A stretch of 64,000 nucleotides of DNA, taken from assembly GCA_036346205.1 (NCBI GenBank), contig JARFJB010001965.1, positions 1,400,001 to 1,464,000 on the forward strand, written 5' to 3'. A model generated the notes under the pieces. It saw only the letters and a list, made by a program, of their open reading frames with translations. It searched no databases and was not told the origin of the DNA. The DNA is from Vesta saturnalis. Its lineage: Eukaryota > Arthropoda > Insecta > Coleoptera > Lampyridae. This document shows, piece after piece, positions 37,137 through 48,294 of this stretch (its first letter is position 1; every line of letters begins with the position of its first letter). The translations under genes were made by a program, and so were the position numbers.

Positions 37137-37790
37137 ATGGATAACATCGTACGTCAAGCCATAGAAAAGGCGAAGATTCTCGGTGCTATAAGTTCAAGTA
37201 AATATTGCGATATTTTGCTTAATAATGTGCATTATTTCTTAAATAAAAGTAAAACAAAGTTTGTTAGTGTCGGTCTATCACCCAAATTTGGATTTGAGCC
37301 AGTCGTAAAACTAGGTGGAACGAAGAGTGGTGGAGTGGTGTTTGACAAGCAGGAATGGCGTATACTTATGGATAATCAAGGGTGATTACTAATTATTTCT
37401 ACAGTCCTGAAGGAACATGGCTACCTACCAAACTGGGATCGAAGACTGTCTCGTACGAAAATATTAACAAGAAAAAATTATACGCCTCTGTGATAGTGAC
37501 GAAATTGATGTCTATTTAGGATGGGAGTCTATAGAACAGTTATGGAAGCTTTTGAAGATAATATATTACCGATTGGAGTTGGCAGATACTGTGAACTTTC
37601 CAGAGTTTTATAAAAACCTAATACAGTCGACAGCGACAATTCCTGAATGTAACATTCACCAAGTTATAGGTCCATTGCTGATGTATTTGAGGTCAACATA
37701 GCCTGCCTTCTGGAAATGGAAGTATTTGCCAAGGAGAAACTATATATGGATATGGATCTTGCCAATCCTATAACTGAAAGGGGGTAACGC
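37137..37790 (+). pseudogene. Polinton unassigned gene 1
   Basis: ATG at 37137 (MDNIVRQAIEKAKILGAISS) opens a frame to 37385 with the segment KFVSVGLSPKFGFEPVVKLG. After a frameshift it continues as a YSPEGTWLPTKLGSKT-like stretch and then YLGWESIEQLWKLLK and PLLMYL to about 37700. About 200 residues in all. I chose the inner ATG over 37065 because the extra upstream residues fall in TIR-like DNA. I do not recognise a family. Position at the left end and even amino-acid composition suggest a real element gene. Confidence 0.55.
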
Positions 37791-37830
37791 GCTTGTAGTC
37801 AATAGTGGATAGTATTAGATGTTAGTCAAT

Positions 37831-38193
37831 ATGTGGATGTGTTATAGTGCGGAGTCGTGGCCTAAAGCTGTAGATTGTGTTAGTGCAGTCCAAAGACTAA
37901 TATGCCAGTTACAATCATTAGAATTCGATGCTGATCATGAAAAGTGTATGGAATGGGTAGATTTAGTGATGACTATTTAAATAATCTAGTTAATAAGTAT
38001 GGGGAGGAATACGCCTTTGTGAAAATACTTAACATCGCATGTAGGTGATATAGAGTGTATTTGTTGTATAAAGCGATTAATAGAAGACCTTAAAGAAATA
38101 TCATTGGAGCAATTTATACACGAAATAGAAAGATATTTACCGAATTTTGAGTCATCAGATGACGACTCACCCAGTGAAGAAGGTGCGCATTAA
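37831..38193 (+). pseudogene. Polinton unassigned gene 2, acidic C-terminus
   Basis: The frame from ATG 37831 (or 37837) reads SAVQRLICQLQSLEFDADHE and KCMEWVDLVM, then shifts. A second frame near 38050-38193 reads DIECICCIKRLIEDLKE, IHEIERYLPNFES and the acidic end SSDDDSPSEEGAH before TAA. About 115-120 residues. I know no family. The acidic serine tail could be a partner-binding tail. It faces the integrase gene tail to tail. Confidence 0.5.
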
Positions 38194-38487
38194 TGAGTCC
38201 AAAACGTAGTTCACTACATAGTAGTATGGGAGTTGGCTTACAGGCATGCGCGAAAAGGAGAATGGGAACAATTAGCTAGAGATTCTGCACGATTTAAAAA
38301 AGAATAGGTGACTGTGCTAATATAATTTCACCAATTCTCGAAAAACAGCATCGTGAGTGTGTGTTTGTCAGACGCTTTAGTAGTATGTAGTGATGTATAT
38401 GTATAGGATAGTAGATAAAAAAGTAAAAAAAGATCTGTTTATTGCATATTAATATTACAGTATATATAATTAAGGTTAATTAGCGTA

Positions 38488-39480
38488 TTACACAATGTCT
38501 TTGGTAGAAATCCAGGAGTTGTGAGAAGTATCAAAACCCAACCACTTAACGAGAGCTTTATTCCCTTGACGTCGGATGACACGTTCAACTAGATGAATGT
38601 CTGGATGTTTAACACTTTGTAGTTCGGGCTCATAGAACCGACCTTGAATCTCTTCATCTCGACTATCACGTAATGTGTAGGTGAGTGGGCTTGAACGTTT
38701 AACTGTTGATATTCGAAAGACTTCGTAACTCCAATTAGGTGTGTACCCTTAGAGAATATGCTTCTATGTTTGCTAATGCGTACATGTTCCCCCTTTAAAT
38801 TTAGGTGTTTTACGGTCAAGAACTTTCTGACATTTTAAATGTTGCAAAATATCTGCAGCATTCTTTTCCGTTACATCTACCGGTTTATATCCGGTTGTTC
38901 TATGCTTTCTTGAATTATAATCGGTAACAATTTGAGGCAAGATTGATAGCCATTATATGATCCTTGCATGCTGAATGTTTTCCACATTATTGCTTTAAGG
39001 GTACGATTGACACGTTCGACTATGCTACTTTTCAAGGTGGAATAACTACTGTAATGATTGATATTGAATTTTTCATTACTTTTTAAATTCTGCATTATAA
39101 AACTCCGTTCCCATATCAGTTTGTATATGCGTAGGCATCTTTTCAATCCAGATAAGTTTATCCATTACCTCCGCGACTAGTTTACCATTCTTGCGTTTGA
39201 TGGGAAAGCCCAGACATATTTAAGAAGGCATTAATTATTACTAAAATATATCGAAATCCTTTATTCATGAGCATAAGGTATCATTTCCACTAAATCAGCT
39301 TGAAAGAGATCATTTAAACCTTTTAGTACTACACAACGTCGCGGAAAATTTCTCCTTGCTGGTTTGTGCAGTTCTTCAACAACATCGGTTTACTCATTTT
39401 TACTTTGGATTGTAGTACAACTCTAGGATGAATAATTGTTCTTTGTCGAAAGTGATATCTTTTGGAATTATAGGTTGAAT
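38488..39480 (-). pseudogene. Polinton integrase (DDE, retroviral type) with C-terminal chromodomain
   Basis: It joins the excised element to target DNA. The minus strand shows ELHKPARRNFPRRC, then FQADLVEM (first catalytic Asp, near 39290), a VIINAF segment where the family has VID.FS, QTDMGTEFYNAEF (second Asp, near 39110) and STLKSSIVERVNRTLK (catalytic Glu, near 39030). The C-terminal end, 38488-38590, reads LVERVIRRQGNKALVKWLGF and HNSWI, a chromodomain core that may direct insertion to chromatin. Frames change at least at 39270, 39150, 39100 and 38820. The zinc-binding N-terminus is poorly readable. Confidence 0.87.
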
Positions 39481-39499
39481 CACACCTTCCTTACGAATA

Positions 39500-39883
39500 G
39501 TTTTATTATTTAGAAACAGCGGTGTCGTATATATTACAGTATCCACTGAAGATGAATATCTGGGTAACCACTACAATGCAATATTTTTCCTCTGTAGGAA
39601 AGAAATATCTACCATTGATACCCAATGGAATATCTACTGTTGTCTGTTGCAAGACACCTTGCAAGGTAAAATAAGTTTCGTAATATATATCACTTTGCTT
39701 CGTAGCTTGCGATGCTGAGTAATATGTTTTCCAAATTTATCCACTGTCATTTGATGATGAAGATGTTGCCAAATTTATCTATTGGCAAACTGATGGACAT
39801 GTAGTACTTTTAGTGGTAGTCGTGTAACAATGAAATGAAAAGGATATAGTAATAGGTTTATAACAAGAGCTGTTACTGTATTA
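39500..39883 (-). pseudogene. Polinton small unassigned gene
   Basis: From about 39755 down, the minus strand reads MTVDKFGKHITQH and then, in another frame, FTLQGVLQQTTVDIPLGING. It sits between the integrase start and the stop of the next gene. No known family. The sequence looks like protein (balanced composition, no simple repeats) but is broken by frameshifts. Confidence 0.4.
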
Positions 39884-40731
39884 CTTTTGCTTACGTAATT
39901 CATCAATTATATATACTATTTCGTTGTGATTGCTAGTATTTCCTGTCGACATTGATCCTAATAATTTCCTAGCCAATCTACTAACTTATTCGGTTATTCC
40001 ACGGTACAAATTCAATAGCTTTGTTATTGTATCGCAATAGTTGCAGCCACCACCTCTTTTGGAGATGAAGTTGTTCGAGATCTTGTGGTTGGAGGGACAA
40101 TAGATGATGTAGCTGACCGTTTTCTAGGTTGAAGTAATGGTTTAATGATTTCACATATTTTTACTATTAGTTCCTCGGATTTGGTCTTCGATAATTACGT
40201 CGGGCAGCATTAGTACGACGCAATATGTCATTGTAGGTTCACTCTTTTGTACCCCTTTTTAAAAGTAGTTCATATAATCCCGGTGTTCCTTCATAGTCTA
40301 GGAGATCCATCAGGAAGAGTGATATGAATTTTCCCAAAAAGTCTAATTCAGCATCACCAATAAAAAATTTCTCTTCTTCCGGAATAAATGCGCCATATGT
40401 TAAGTCATATTCTTCGTATCTCTAAATATACCTTCAACGTAGTACTTAGCTAATCCTTGGTATTGATTTAGATAATCTTCAAAGGCGGGTTGAGATCCAG
40501 CAGCTAACAGTTCTGATTTCAATTGTTGTAAAGTAGGAATTTCCAATCATCATCGTTAGTGGTATCAGCAATTACAGTTTCCTGGAAGGTTGCGCAATGG
40601 TTGGAACAAGAGTCGTGGAGCCTTCCGTAATCCAGCTGTTTTAGGTGTGTGATGTAAAAAAACTTCATTTCTTGCAATGACTTCATTTTGACAGCTTCTG
40701 GCGTAAGGGGTTCAGCTTTGATGAGAACCAT
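39884..40731 (-). pseudogene. Polinton conserved protein with GTPGLYELL motif
   Basis: Starts at 40731 (MVLIKAEPLTPEAVKMKSLQ). It continues after a shift near 40540 as TLQQLKSELLAAGSQPAFED and YLNQYQGLAKYYVEGIF, then EEEKFFIGDAELDFLGKF and the block DLLDYEGTPGLYELLLKRG (near 40285), and finally a YNDILRRTNAARRNY-like block near 40220. It ends about IIDELRKQK at 39884. The GTPGLYELL and T-N-A-x-R-R-N blocks recur in arthropod Polinton proteins as I remember them. Its job is unknown. Stops and at least four shifts are present. Confidence 0.65.
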
Positions 40732-40939
40732 CTTTTTAGTAATAATTGTTTTAATGGTTGTGTAATAGGTTTAAAGTGTGCTTCATTGCACGTTCTGTAA
40801 GAGCGTATCTTCTTTCAAATAGCATATTTTGTTGCACGCTCTTGCGACCGCAAAATGTCTTGTACTAAGCGCTCCTTCCATTACGACTGCATATGTTCCA
40901 TACTGCTAATATTTATAATGCAATAAAACAGTCAAATCT

Positions 40940-41580
40940 CTTACGGTACCGACCTGTATTAACATCGCTTTCTTTATCAATAACAATAAAACCGAATTTG
41001 TCGCCAGCAACAAAAACATAAATCTTTAAACCTATCAAAGGACATATCGACATTAACGTGATCATCATACACATGCTTAAGATTAGTGTGATCTTGTTGA
41101 AAAGAATAAGTAAATTGCATTATCACGTATAAGCTGTTTTGGAATTGAAGAATAGTTTGACACAGATAGAAACAATCATTATTTCGATGTCTGCCAAAAA
41201 GAAATGATCTCTTATTTCATTTTCTTATGACCGCTACATCATCGAAAATCATTATTGAATTTTTACGGGAATCACTAGGATATAACATCACTATTATCAC
41301 TGTATTCGAAATACCACTTCTTTTGGGTCAGTAAATTTCGTAGGTATTGGTATTTAGGTTGATATAATGATTTGCAATAAATATATACATTTTCAAAACG
41401 TAAACCATTTGGATGTTCTAAAAGGTAATCATAACATTTGTTTTTCCCCCAGATGGACCAACGATTATACCTCGTTTACATCCTCCTTTAGTAACCGCTA
41501 TGTTTAGAGTAAAGTTCCTTGTTATCAGCTGTGTCATAATTTTAATAGGTAATTCTGTTCTTGCGGAATGAACGATGGTC
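40940..41580 (-). pseudogene. Polinton packaging ATPase (FtsK/HerA, A32-like)
   Basis: This drives genome packaging into capsids by ATP hydrolysis. Near 41465 the minus strand reads CKRGIIVGPSGGKTN, the Walker A loop, which appears one residue short of the usual GPSG.GKT. LLEHPNGLRFENVYIYCKSL follows. The Walker B is SIMIFDDVAV near 41245. A later NCDVFYLCQT-like block near 41170 and TNLKHVYDDHVNVDMSF (near 41070) are usual for Polinton ATPases. It ends around 40940. Frames change at about 41490, 41415, 41220 and 41110. Confidence 0.85.
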
Positions 41581-41695
41581 CCTCATAGTACTAAAACTTG
41601 TATGGTACTAATATATATACGTGTCATACAATAAAAGTAGTTTAGTAGTGGAGTCCCAGTCTGGTATGAAGTATACTTCTCGGTAATAAGAAAAA

Positions 41696-42168
41696 AGGTT
41701 CAGGATTAATTAATACCTTAATAAATAAATTACCCGTGGAGTTGCATATACCTGGGTATAGATATGCGGACCGGGTACCCGTTTACAAAAACGATTAGCT
41801 CCCGACAAAGGTATTAAGAATTGGACGAAGCCTGTAAAGAGCACGATATTGCATACTCCCAGTCAAACGATTAAGTCAACGACACATTGCCGATAAAACT
41901 TTGCAAAAAAAGCTTGGAATAGATTTCGTTCCTCAAACGCTACTTTGGAGAAAGGGCAGCTGCATTAACATAACTGGAATAATGAAAGGAAAACGGAAAT
42001 GGGAATGGGTGGAAATCACGGAAGGCAATAGAATGGGAAGCAAATCACGAAGAACAAAGCGTACTCCCAAACCAATTTCTTTAACAAAGCGGTCTTCTAG
42101 CCGACGTCGTGTTGGTGGTAAACTTCGATCATCTTTACGATCTACAATACACCAAGCCTTAAGCTTCT
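41696..42168 (+). pseudogene. Polinton PLA2-like virion protein with basic tail
   Basis: The plus strand reads INKLPVELHIPGYRYAGPGT (near 41740), the PGY.Y.GPGT loop typical of phospholipase A2-like domains also found in parvovirus VP1. In another frame it continues DEACKEHDIAYS (near 41835), the His-Asp helix of that fold. The remainder (41901-42168) ends in a basic tail with SKSRRTKRTPKPIS and SSRRRVGGKLRSS, fit for binding DNA. The family link is from memory. A structural or enzymatic role in capsid entry is inference. At least two frameshifts. Confidence 0.6.
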
Positions 42169-42183
42169 AAAACACAAAAAATC

Positions 42184-42482
42184 ATGTCACCCAAGAGCAG
42201 AATATTACCAATACCAAAACGGGGGTTCATACCTCTTATTCCCCTATTTGCAGCATTAGGGCCTTTAGGTTCGTTAGGTGGCTGCAGCTGCAGTTGCAAA
42301 AGCGGTTACTGACCAAAAGCTGCGACAAAAACGTTAGAAGAAACCAAACGACACAATCAAGCAATGGAAGCAGCAACTTTGGAAAAGGTTTATATCTAAA
42401 ACCATATAAACGAGGTTTGGGCATATATTTACAACCGTATTCAAAAACTCCCACTGAAGCTACCACGCCACGCCTTAAGTAA
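42184..42482 (+). pseudogene. Polinton small hydrophobic core-like protein
   Basis: ATG at 42184 begins MSPKSRILPIPKRGFIPLIP, a basic start followed by the hydrophobic stretch LIPLFAALGPLGSLGG. After a shift near 42285 an Ala-rich segment follows, then a GKGLYLKPYKRGLGIYLQPY block and TAA at 42482. About 100 residues. This order resembles the small pX/pVI-like proteins of adenovirus-related elements. The similarity is by layout only. It overlaps the start of the protease gene. Confidence 0.55.
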
Positions 42483-42819
42483 TGTTGAGCTATCAAAATT
42501 TGTGGAGCAATTAAAGATTCCCTATTTAGAGGGATATATATGCGAGATAACTACCTACACGAATCCATAGGAATGAATGTGGTATCGTGAATCTGGATAT
42601 CAAAATAATCAGGGAACACACTGGACAGCTAATTAAGCGTAATAGACATATAACATATTTTGATAGATAGGACATTTAAACCACCCTTGAATTATCCACT
42701 ATTTTAAAAGTGATGGTAGAAACACAATTGATTATAACTTTACTAAGGTTCAAGAGTTCAAACATACAACTGTGGTCATCTAGTCTTACGATTTTTATAC
42801 GACTACTCGTTCTGATTGT
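42466..42819 (+). pseudogene. Polinton adenovirus-type cysteine protease
   Basis: A maturation protease that processes virion proteins. The start region reads ALSNVELSKFVEQLKIPYLE. The catalytic blocks are all visible although in different frames: a GTHWTA-type His block near 42620 (read as GTHWTANA-like), a YFDS-type block near 42657, and TYNCGHLVLRFLYDYSF near 42760-42817 with the catalytic Cys. About 115 residues, shorter than adenovirus proteases but usual for Polintons. It overlaps the upstream gene and is followed directly by the minor capsid gene. At least three frameshifts. Confidence 0.8.
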
Positions 42820-42840
42820 CAGTAGTTGTTACGTGATCGT

Positions 42841-43519
42841 ATGTCGTACACATTTACCTTCACCGGTAAAAGCAGTATCCTGCAAGCCACATTTAATCCA
42901 CCGATTTTTCTTGATAATGAGTCGGAATATGTAATGGGGTTAACTAGTTTTGAATCGTTCAATACTATACAAAACGTTACTTCAAAGAACCATGCTCATA
43001 TTTGGAAGAGATAAAATTACAATACCGCCAGGAACATACGAAATCGCAGATGTGAATAAATATATTAATGACTCAGTGAAAGACGATAAGGGTATATTGA
43101 TTTACGAGCAAATAATAATACTATGAAAGCAACCATGAAAGCAACCCATAACATTAGTTTCAATGTGGTCCATTCGATAGGGCCTATGCTGGGTTTAATA
43201 AAACTGCTTTTACCAAGCTCAAAAGTGTACACCTCTGAGAACCCTATTAACATCATCAAAATTAACTCATTAATTATCGAGTGCAAATAACAAGTGGTAG
43301 TTTTAAAAATGGTGAGTCATCACACATAATTCATCAATTCTTTCCCAGTGTACCAGGGGATATAAAATAATCGAATCACCTCAACATGTTATCTACTTAC
43401 CTATAAATACATCTACCATTTCAACAATAACACTTAAAATAGTAGACCAAGACGGAGATCTCGTCAATTTTAACGGAGAAGTCATAACGATAGGACTACA
43501 TTTAAAGAAAATATGGTGA
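42841..43519 (+). pseudogene. Polinton minor capsid (penton-like) protein
   Basis: Single jelly-roll vertex protein. ATG at 42841 reads MSYTFTFTGKSSILQATFNP, then LDNESEYVMGLTSFESFNTI. After a shift come EDKITIPPGTYEIADVNKYI (near 43020) and, in further frames, AGPMLGF-, NIIKINSLIIEC- and HVIYLPINTSTISTITLKI-like blocks (near 43130-43435). It ends DQDGDLVNFNGEVITIG...LKKIW, TGA at 43519. About 225 residues, usual for the family. It forms a virion cluster with protease upstream and major capsid downstream. Confidence 0.85.
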
Positions 43520-43668
43520 CGCGGTATAATACATGTGCATGTAACCAGTGCAAAACAAACTATAAAAGAGTGAAGTGTGGAAAGGGTACAGTCAGTAAGC
43601 GTTCAGCGACCAAAGCGTTGACAGCGCAGAACAAAGCATTCTTGGAAGTCTCGGTTTACAGTACTACA
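43520..43668 (+). pseudogene. Small basic unassigned Polinton peptide
   Basis: Between the two capsid genes, about 50 codons read a basic peptide with KRSATKALTAQNKAFLEV. It runs in frame into the major capsid start, but the family's capsid begins at the MSVLNV methionine, so I take this as a separate small gene. No known function. Confidence 0.45.
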
Positions 43669-44863
43669 ATGAGTGTATTAAACGTTAATGAAAAAGTTGT
43701 TGTTGATAATGCTATCGTTAATTCCGAACTGCACACCATCAACCATATACTACGAGATTTGGAAACAATGATGAAATCAGGATACCCATTCAGGAAGACA
43801 TGTGCACTCTACCATCAGAAAGTTATGTTTATGTAGAGGAAGATTATTGCGACAGGATGGCACTGTCTCCAATACCGCAAGGTTCGTTAATAATGGTATC
43901 GCATTTTTATTCAGTGAAATTAGATATGAGATGAATGGAATAGTGGTAGATTCCGTAACTAAGGTGGGGTTAACGTCACAATGAAAGGATTAGTATCATT
44001 GACACCCAATGATCTTGCCCGCCATCAAAATGCCGGTTGGTTTCCTACATCAAACAGCACACTAACAAATGAGCAAGGGTATTTTAATGTTGTGTACCTT
44101 TGCGAATGCTGCTTGGCTTTGCTGAAGATTATAATAAAGTGATTTTGAACATTAGACAAGAACTTGTATTAATTCGTAGTAATATTGATACCGATGCAGT
44201 AATTTCAACTGTGGACGAAGCATTAAAAGTTAACATAGATAAGATTTATTGGAAAGTTCCACACATCGTTCCAGCATTAGCGGAGGAATTAGCGTTAACG
44301 AAATACATTGATAAAAATGTGAATACTCCACTAGCATTTAGAAGTTGGGAAACCCACATATATCCCGCTATACCAACAACAGATAAGCATACATGGGCAA
44401 TCAAAACATCGACTAGTATTGAAACACCGAGATACATTATTATAGGGTTTCAAACTGGACGAGAAAATAATGTTATGCACGATGCGAGTAAATTCGATAA
44501 ATGTGCACTAAAGAATATTCGGGTATTCCTCAACACCGACCGTTACCCGTATGATAATTTAAATGTTAATTATGATAACAATTGCTTTGCCACGTTGTAT
44601 GAAATGTTTGCTAAATTCCAAATGTCATATTATCAAAGAGATGGACAACCATTACTCACACCTATTCAATTTACGACGGCTGCACCACTGATGGTGGTCG
44701 ACTGCTCAAATCAAAAGAAGTATTGCACTCGAAAGCAGTAGTTCTTCGTGTAGAGTTTGAAACATCGGCCAACATACCCGCTAATACGACCGCATACTGT
44801 GTTATACTCCATGATCGTTTAGTTACATACAACGCGTTAACCAAAGCAGTACGACAGTTGTAA
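43669..44863 (+). pseudogene. Polinton major capsid protein (double jelly-roll)
   Basis: Hexon-like coat protein. ATG at 43669 starts MSVLNVNEKVVVDNAIVNSE. Blocks follow across five frame changes (about 43760, 43850, 43985, 44100, 44740): DEIRIPIQEDMCTLPSESY, ARFVNNGIAFLFSEIRYEMN, TMKGLVSLTPNDLARHQNAG, MLLGFAEDYNKVILNIRQEL, WKVPHIVPALAEEL, YIIIGFQTGRENNV, NVNYDNNCFATLYEMFAKFQ, and the end FETSANIPANTTAYC. TAA is at 44863. About 400 residues, usual for Polintons. The coding content is well kept apart from the shifts. Confidence 0.9.
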
Positions 44864-44867
44864 TACA

Positions 44868-45339
44868 ATGTCCGTCATAATCGATGTACAAGGGTTTAAA
44901 ATTTCAAAAGCGTTTATACCAAAAGAACTCGCCATTTATAATGGGAAACAAATTGCCCATTTTGTTTTAAATCACCGTATCCCTGGCATACGTTGGATGC
45001 AGAGAGTCGTCGTCAAGCTACTTGGTTAATGCAAAACCAGCACTGTATTAAATGGGAAGAAGGGTATACACCACCACCACTTTCGAAGAATACTCGAGAT
45101 TGATTCAGCCAACAGATACTGTCTATGTCAAGGGCAGAGAGAAAGCAGATTACATCAGAAAATTTGTGACCCAGCCTGTTATTGAACTTGAGGAAAGTCC
45201 ACCTCTTCCTGCTATGCAACCCGTTTGTTACTTTCATTGTAAATCATTATGCCACTGTGCTTTGGCTACTGTATATCATTTATATAATATATATAATGCA
45301 ATAAGTCTTGTACATATTTTTAATAAAAATAGTAAATAG
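44868..45339 (+). pseudogene. Polinton unassigned gene 3, between capsid and polymerase
   Basis: ATG at 44868, four bases after the capsid stop, reads MSVIIDVQGFKISKAFIPKE and LAIYNGKQIAHFVL. After a shift near 45020, the frame 45052-45339 reads TFEEYSRLIQPTDTVYVKGR, EKADYIRKF, VIELEESPPLP and a Cys/His-rich end (YFHCKSLCHCALATVYHLY). About 155 residues. I recall similar genes beside capsids in other arthropod Polintons but cannot name a function. The IIDVQGF start looks like the first strand of an RNase H-like fold, which is only a guess. Confidence 0.55.
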
Positions 45340-45534
45340 TCATTTTCGTTTTTTTTATTTATATCACAGTATTTGTATAGTATATATTCTCTTACTAACG
45401 AATTAATACATAATATTAATATATTTAAACAACTAAAGGAATAATACAACTTATTATTAATATAAGTTTCATTATGGAGAGAATATAGGAAAAAAAACTA
45501 GCAAGTGTCAGTACCCAAACTATTCTTCTTCCGG

Positions 45535-48200
45535 TTAATATAAATTCATTTGCTTAGCAACCTGTAATAGTTCGCTCAACGGATCAGCATTCTCCAATTC
45601 CGGTATTCGCCAATGCCCCCACGCCAATGTGGAACACGTATCACGTAGTCGATATCGTTTGTCATCCTGGGACCTAAAGGCAATTTTGTTTAACATTTCG
45701 GTATATATATCATGTAAGGTTGATCGAAACACAAGCATTTTACACATTACTGTTTTATCAGACCCTCCGCGACCGCTTTGTAGTCTACTTCCGTCAACAC
45801 TTTCTGAATAATAACTTTCTTAACACCTTTCGCTTTCTTAACAACTTCCTTATCAGCAAGCTTCAGACAGTATGACTTCGATCCAGCACCATAAAAATAA
45901 TGAATCGCTTTCCTGCATACTCATCTTTCATTCGTCCAACGACGGAAGCAGTCGTAGGAATACCATGCAACTCATTATGATAGTTGGAAGTATCATATTC
46001 GTCTAAATTATTTCGCATGTGTGCATACATATCATCAGTTACTATCTCAACAATCAAAGAATCCGTGTCAGTATAGAGCAACGTGACATTCTTGCCATAA
46101 TGAGCTCGTAAGATATCATAAAAAAACCGATACATTATAATTTTGGAAAGATCTAAAATACTGAATCCGACATAGACGGGTTTGTCGTACGTAACTACCT
46201 GTTTCGACAATTCCGCCGCAAACAATTTATCAGTGAATTGAATAAAATTTTAAATTGCGGTTTTGCAACGTACCGTGCTAGACCTACCGACGACCGTTAT
46301 TTTCCCAATGTGTTAACAGTTTAATAACTCTTCGTTTATCGACATTTTCCATTGTTTTACCAAACACGCCATTATTCATGATTTTATAGAAATCCTTTTC
46401 AAACTTGTTTTGTGCTGTGTTGCGGAGAGCTGTATTAAGGTCTACGTATGGTATTAGCCACGGACTCTGACGAAATCGTAAAACCCTATGAATACGAGTA
46501 ACAATTAAGCATGCTCTATACATTGTTTTAAATAGCGGAAATGTATAACATAGTTGGTCTAATCACACAGGTTCGGGATTAACTTCACCTCCTGGGAATG
46601 TGGTGCGCAGATCATTTCAGGACAAAACGGATAATCGTTGTGTTCGTCATGCAGATGGTGGGGATAATGTATATCAACCTCCAGTACAAATCCAACATCG
46701 GCGTCATCATCAATCTTTACTACGTCAAAGTGTTCTATTTCCTCTTGAGGTAACCACATAAACCCATCGTGAGGCAGGTATTGCTTCATACTCCAGCCGT
46801 ATAAATTCGTGGCATCTAAATATTGTAAAAACACTTTCGGTTGTTTAGGATCATAGTTTGGAACAAACTCGTTATTAGCGATGCTTCTCGCTTGATACAA
46901 GTACTTACTCCACCCGAATACCTTGTTTAAAAAAGTGATACATATCCATATCCGTCAGTAATTCTAGCTCTACTTTCGTACATTTCAACATGGCATCCCA
47001 CGCCAATCCAGGTAAAGTGACATACTGTGCAGGTTCTAACCCATACACACCCATACATAATCTCCTAAAGTTTTCAAACACGTCAGCCAATAACAACACA
47101 TCTGATTTTAAATAAATATCAGCATAATCACCTAGTGTATTACACTTAAAGTGATCCCATACCAGTAGAACGCGACAGTATTCGTCATCGGAAATATTTG
47201 CATCGCGCATTTTATCGTAGAATTTGTCATATGATGGCACCGTGATGTCGTTCAACTTACTAAAGCTGTCTACGTACGCATAAGGGAAACTACCTTATTT
47301 CTCACTAAGTTGAAGTCGCTATCATTACTAAAATATTTCCGTACCTCCATACATTGATCATCTGATAAATTCTGTGATAGAGTATCTAAGGATGCAGCCA
47401 TGAATCTACAACTATCGACGAACCGTAAATTAATGTATTTCTTTTCCTGATACCATGACTGTTTACATATCATCAACAAAATATGCTTACCAAACGTTAT
47501 ATATTTTTCACTGTTAACGGAAGTACGGTAATTTCTTCCGTTTCACTCGCTAACTGTTTAATGAACAGGTGAACATCATAACCACTGAGATTATGTAGAA
47601 AAACGGGAAGAAATGTAGGTACCTGATAGTTTAAGTTACACGTGAATGTGCTGCACCACGATACTTACCAGTAACGTGACAGTGATCTCGTACTTTCGGA
47701 TTTGTCGGATCGTCCGTAAAGTGCTTACCGCATATGTAACAACATACACTGCATTTATACGTAACCTGCTGTTCATCCGTTAATGGTGTCATTGGGACAA
47801 TAGTTTTGAAATGTTCATTATATATCCGTTTTACATCACTTTCCAGTCGTCTTATAAATATCTCCCTGCATTGCTCCTCTATACAGCTCTAACTTAGACC
47901 ACGCATCGTTTACACTACACTTAACGTAATAACTAAACGAGTATGGTTCGTGTTTACACGTTTTATCGTGAACGGTTTTCGGGATCTGGTTCAGCCGTAT
48001 CTACCGGTACTAAGAGCGCTTCAAAATCAGCATATATTACGAATGGTAGAACCATTTGTTTCTGATAGTTCCGAAAAGCGAGTATATTTTCCGCGTAGAA
48101 TTCCCCGGTTATGTCTTTTTTTGTTTCACGCCCGGTAATTTTGTATATACGAAGTTACAGTCGTGAAAAATGTCCTCTAAAATGCATGAAAAACGTTGTT
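45535..48200 (-). pseudogene. Polinton protein-primed type B DNA polymerase
   Basis: Replicates the element. In order from 48200 down: FVIYADFEALL (exonuclease I, near 48030), PKVRDHCHVTGKYRGAAH (near 47690, a Cys/His block preceded by CCYICGKHF), a FHNLSGYDVHLFIK-type block (exonuclease II, near 47590), YLKSDVLLLADVFENFR (exonuclease III, near 47090), LQYLDATNLYGWSMKQYLP (motif A, near 46790), EKDFYKIMNNGVFGKTMENV (motif B, near 46370) and LLYTDTDSLIVE (motif C, near 46065). The end is TLAWGHWRIPE...MNLY at 45535. About 870 residues. At least seven frame changes. Confidence 0.92.
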
Positions 48201-48294
48201 TTTTGTGGGGGAAACACCTATATTTAGCGAAAGGAAAACAGTAGAAATCATTCGTACAACTGCTTCTAAAGTAATACAGACGAAAAAAATCAAG

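Noticed and set aside
42236..42496. Minus frame over the small hydrophobic gene
   Set aside because: Shadow of the plus-strand Polinton gene whose motif GLYLKPYKRGLGIYLQPY is readable.
44246..45237. Minus frames 44246-44437, 44671-44868 and 45013-45237
   Set aside because: Shadows of the capsid gene and the gene after it.
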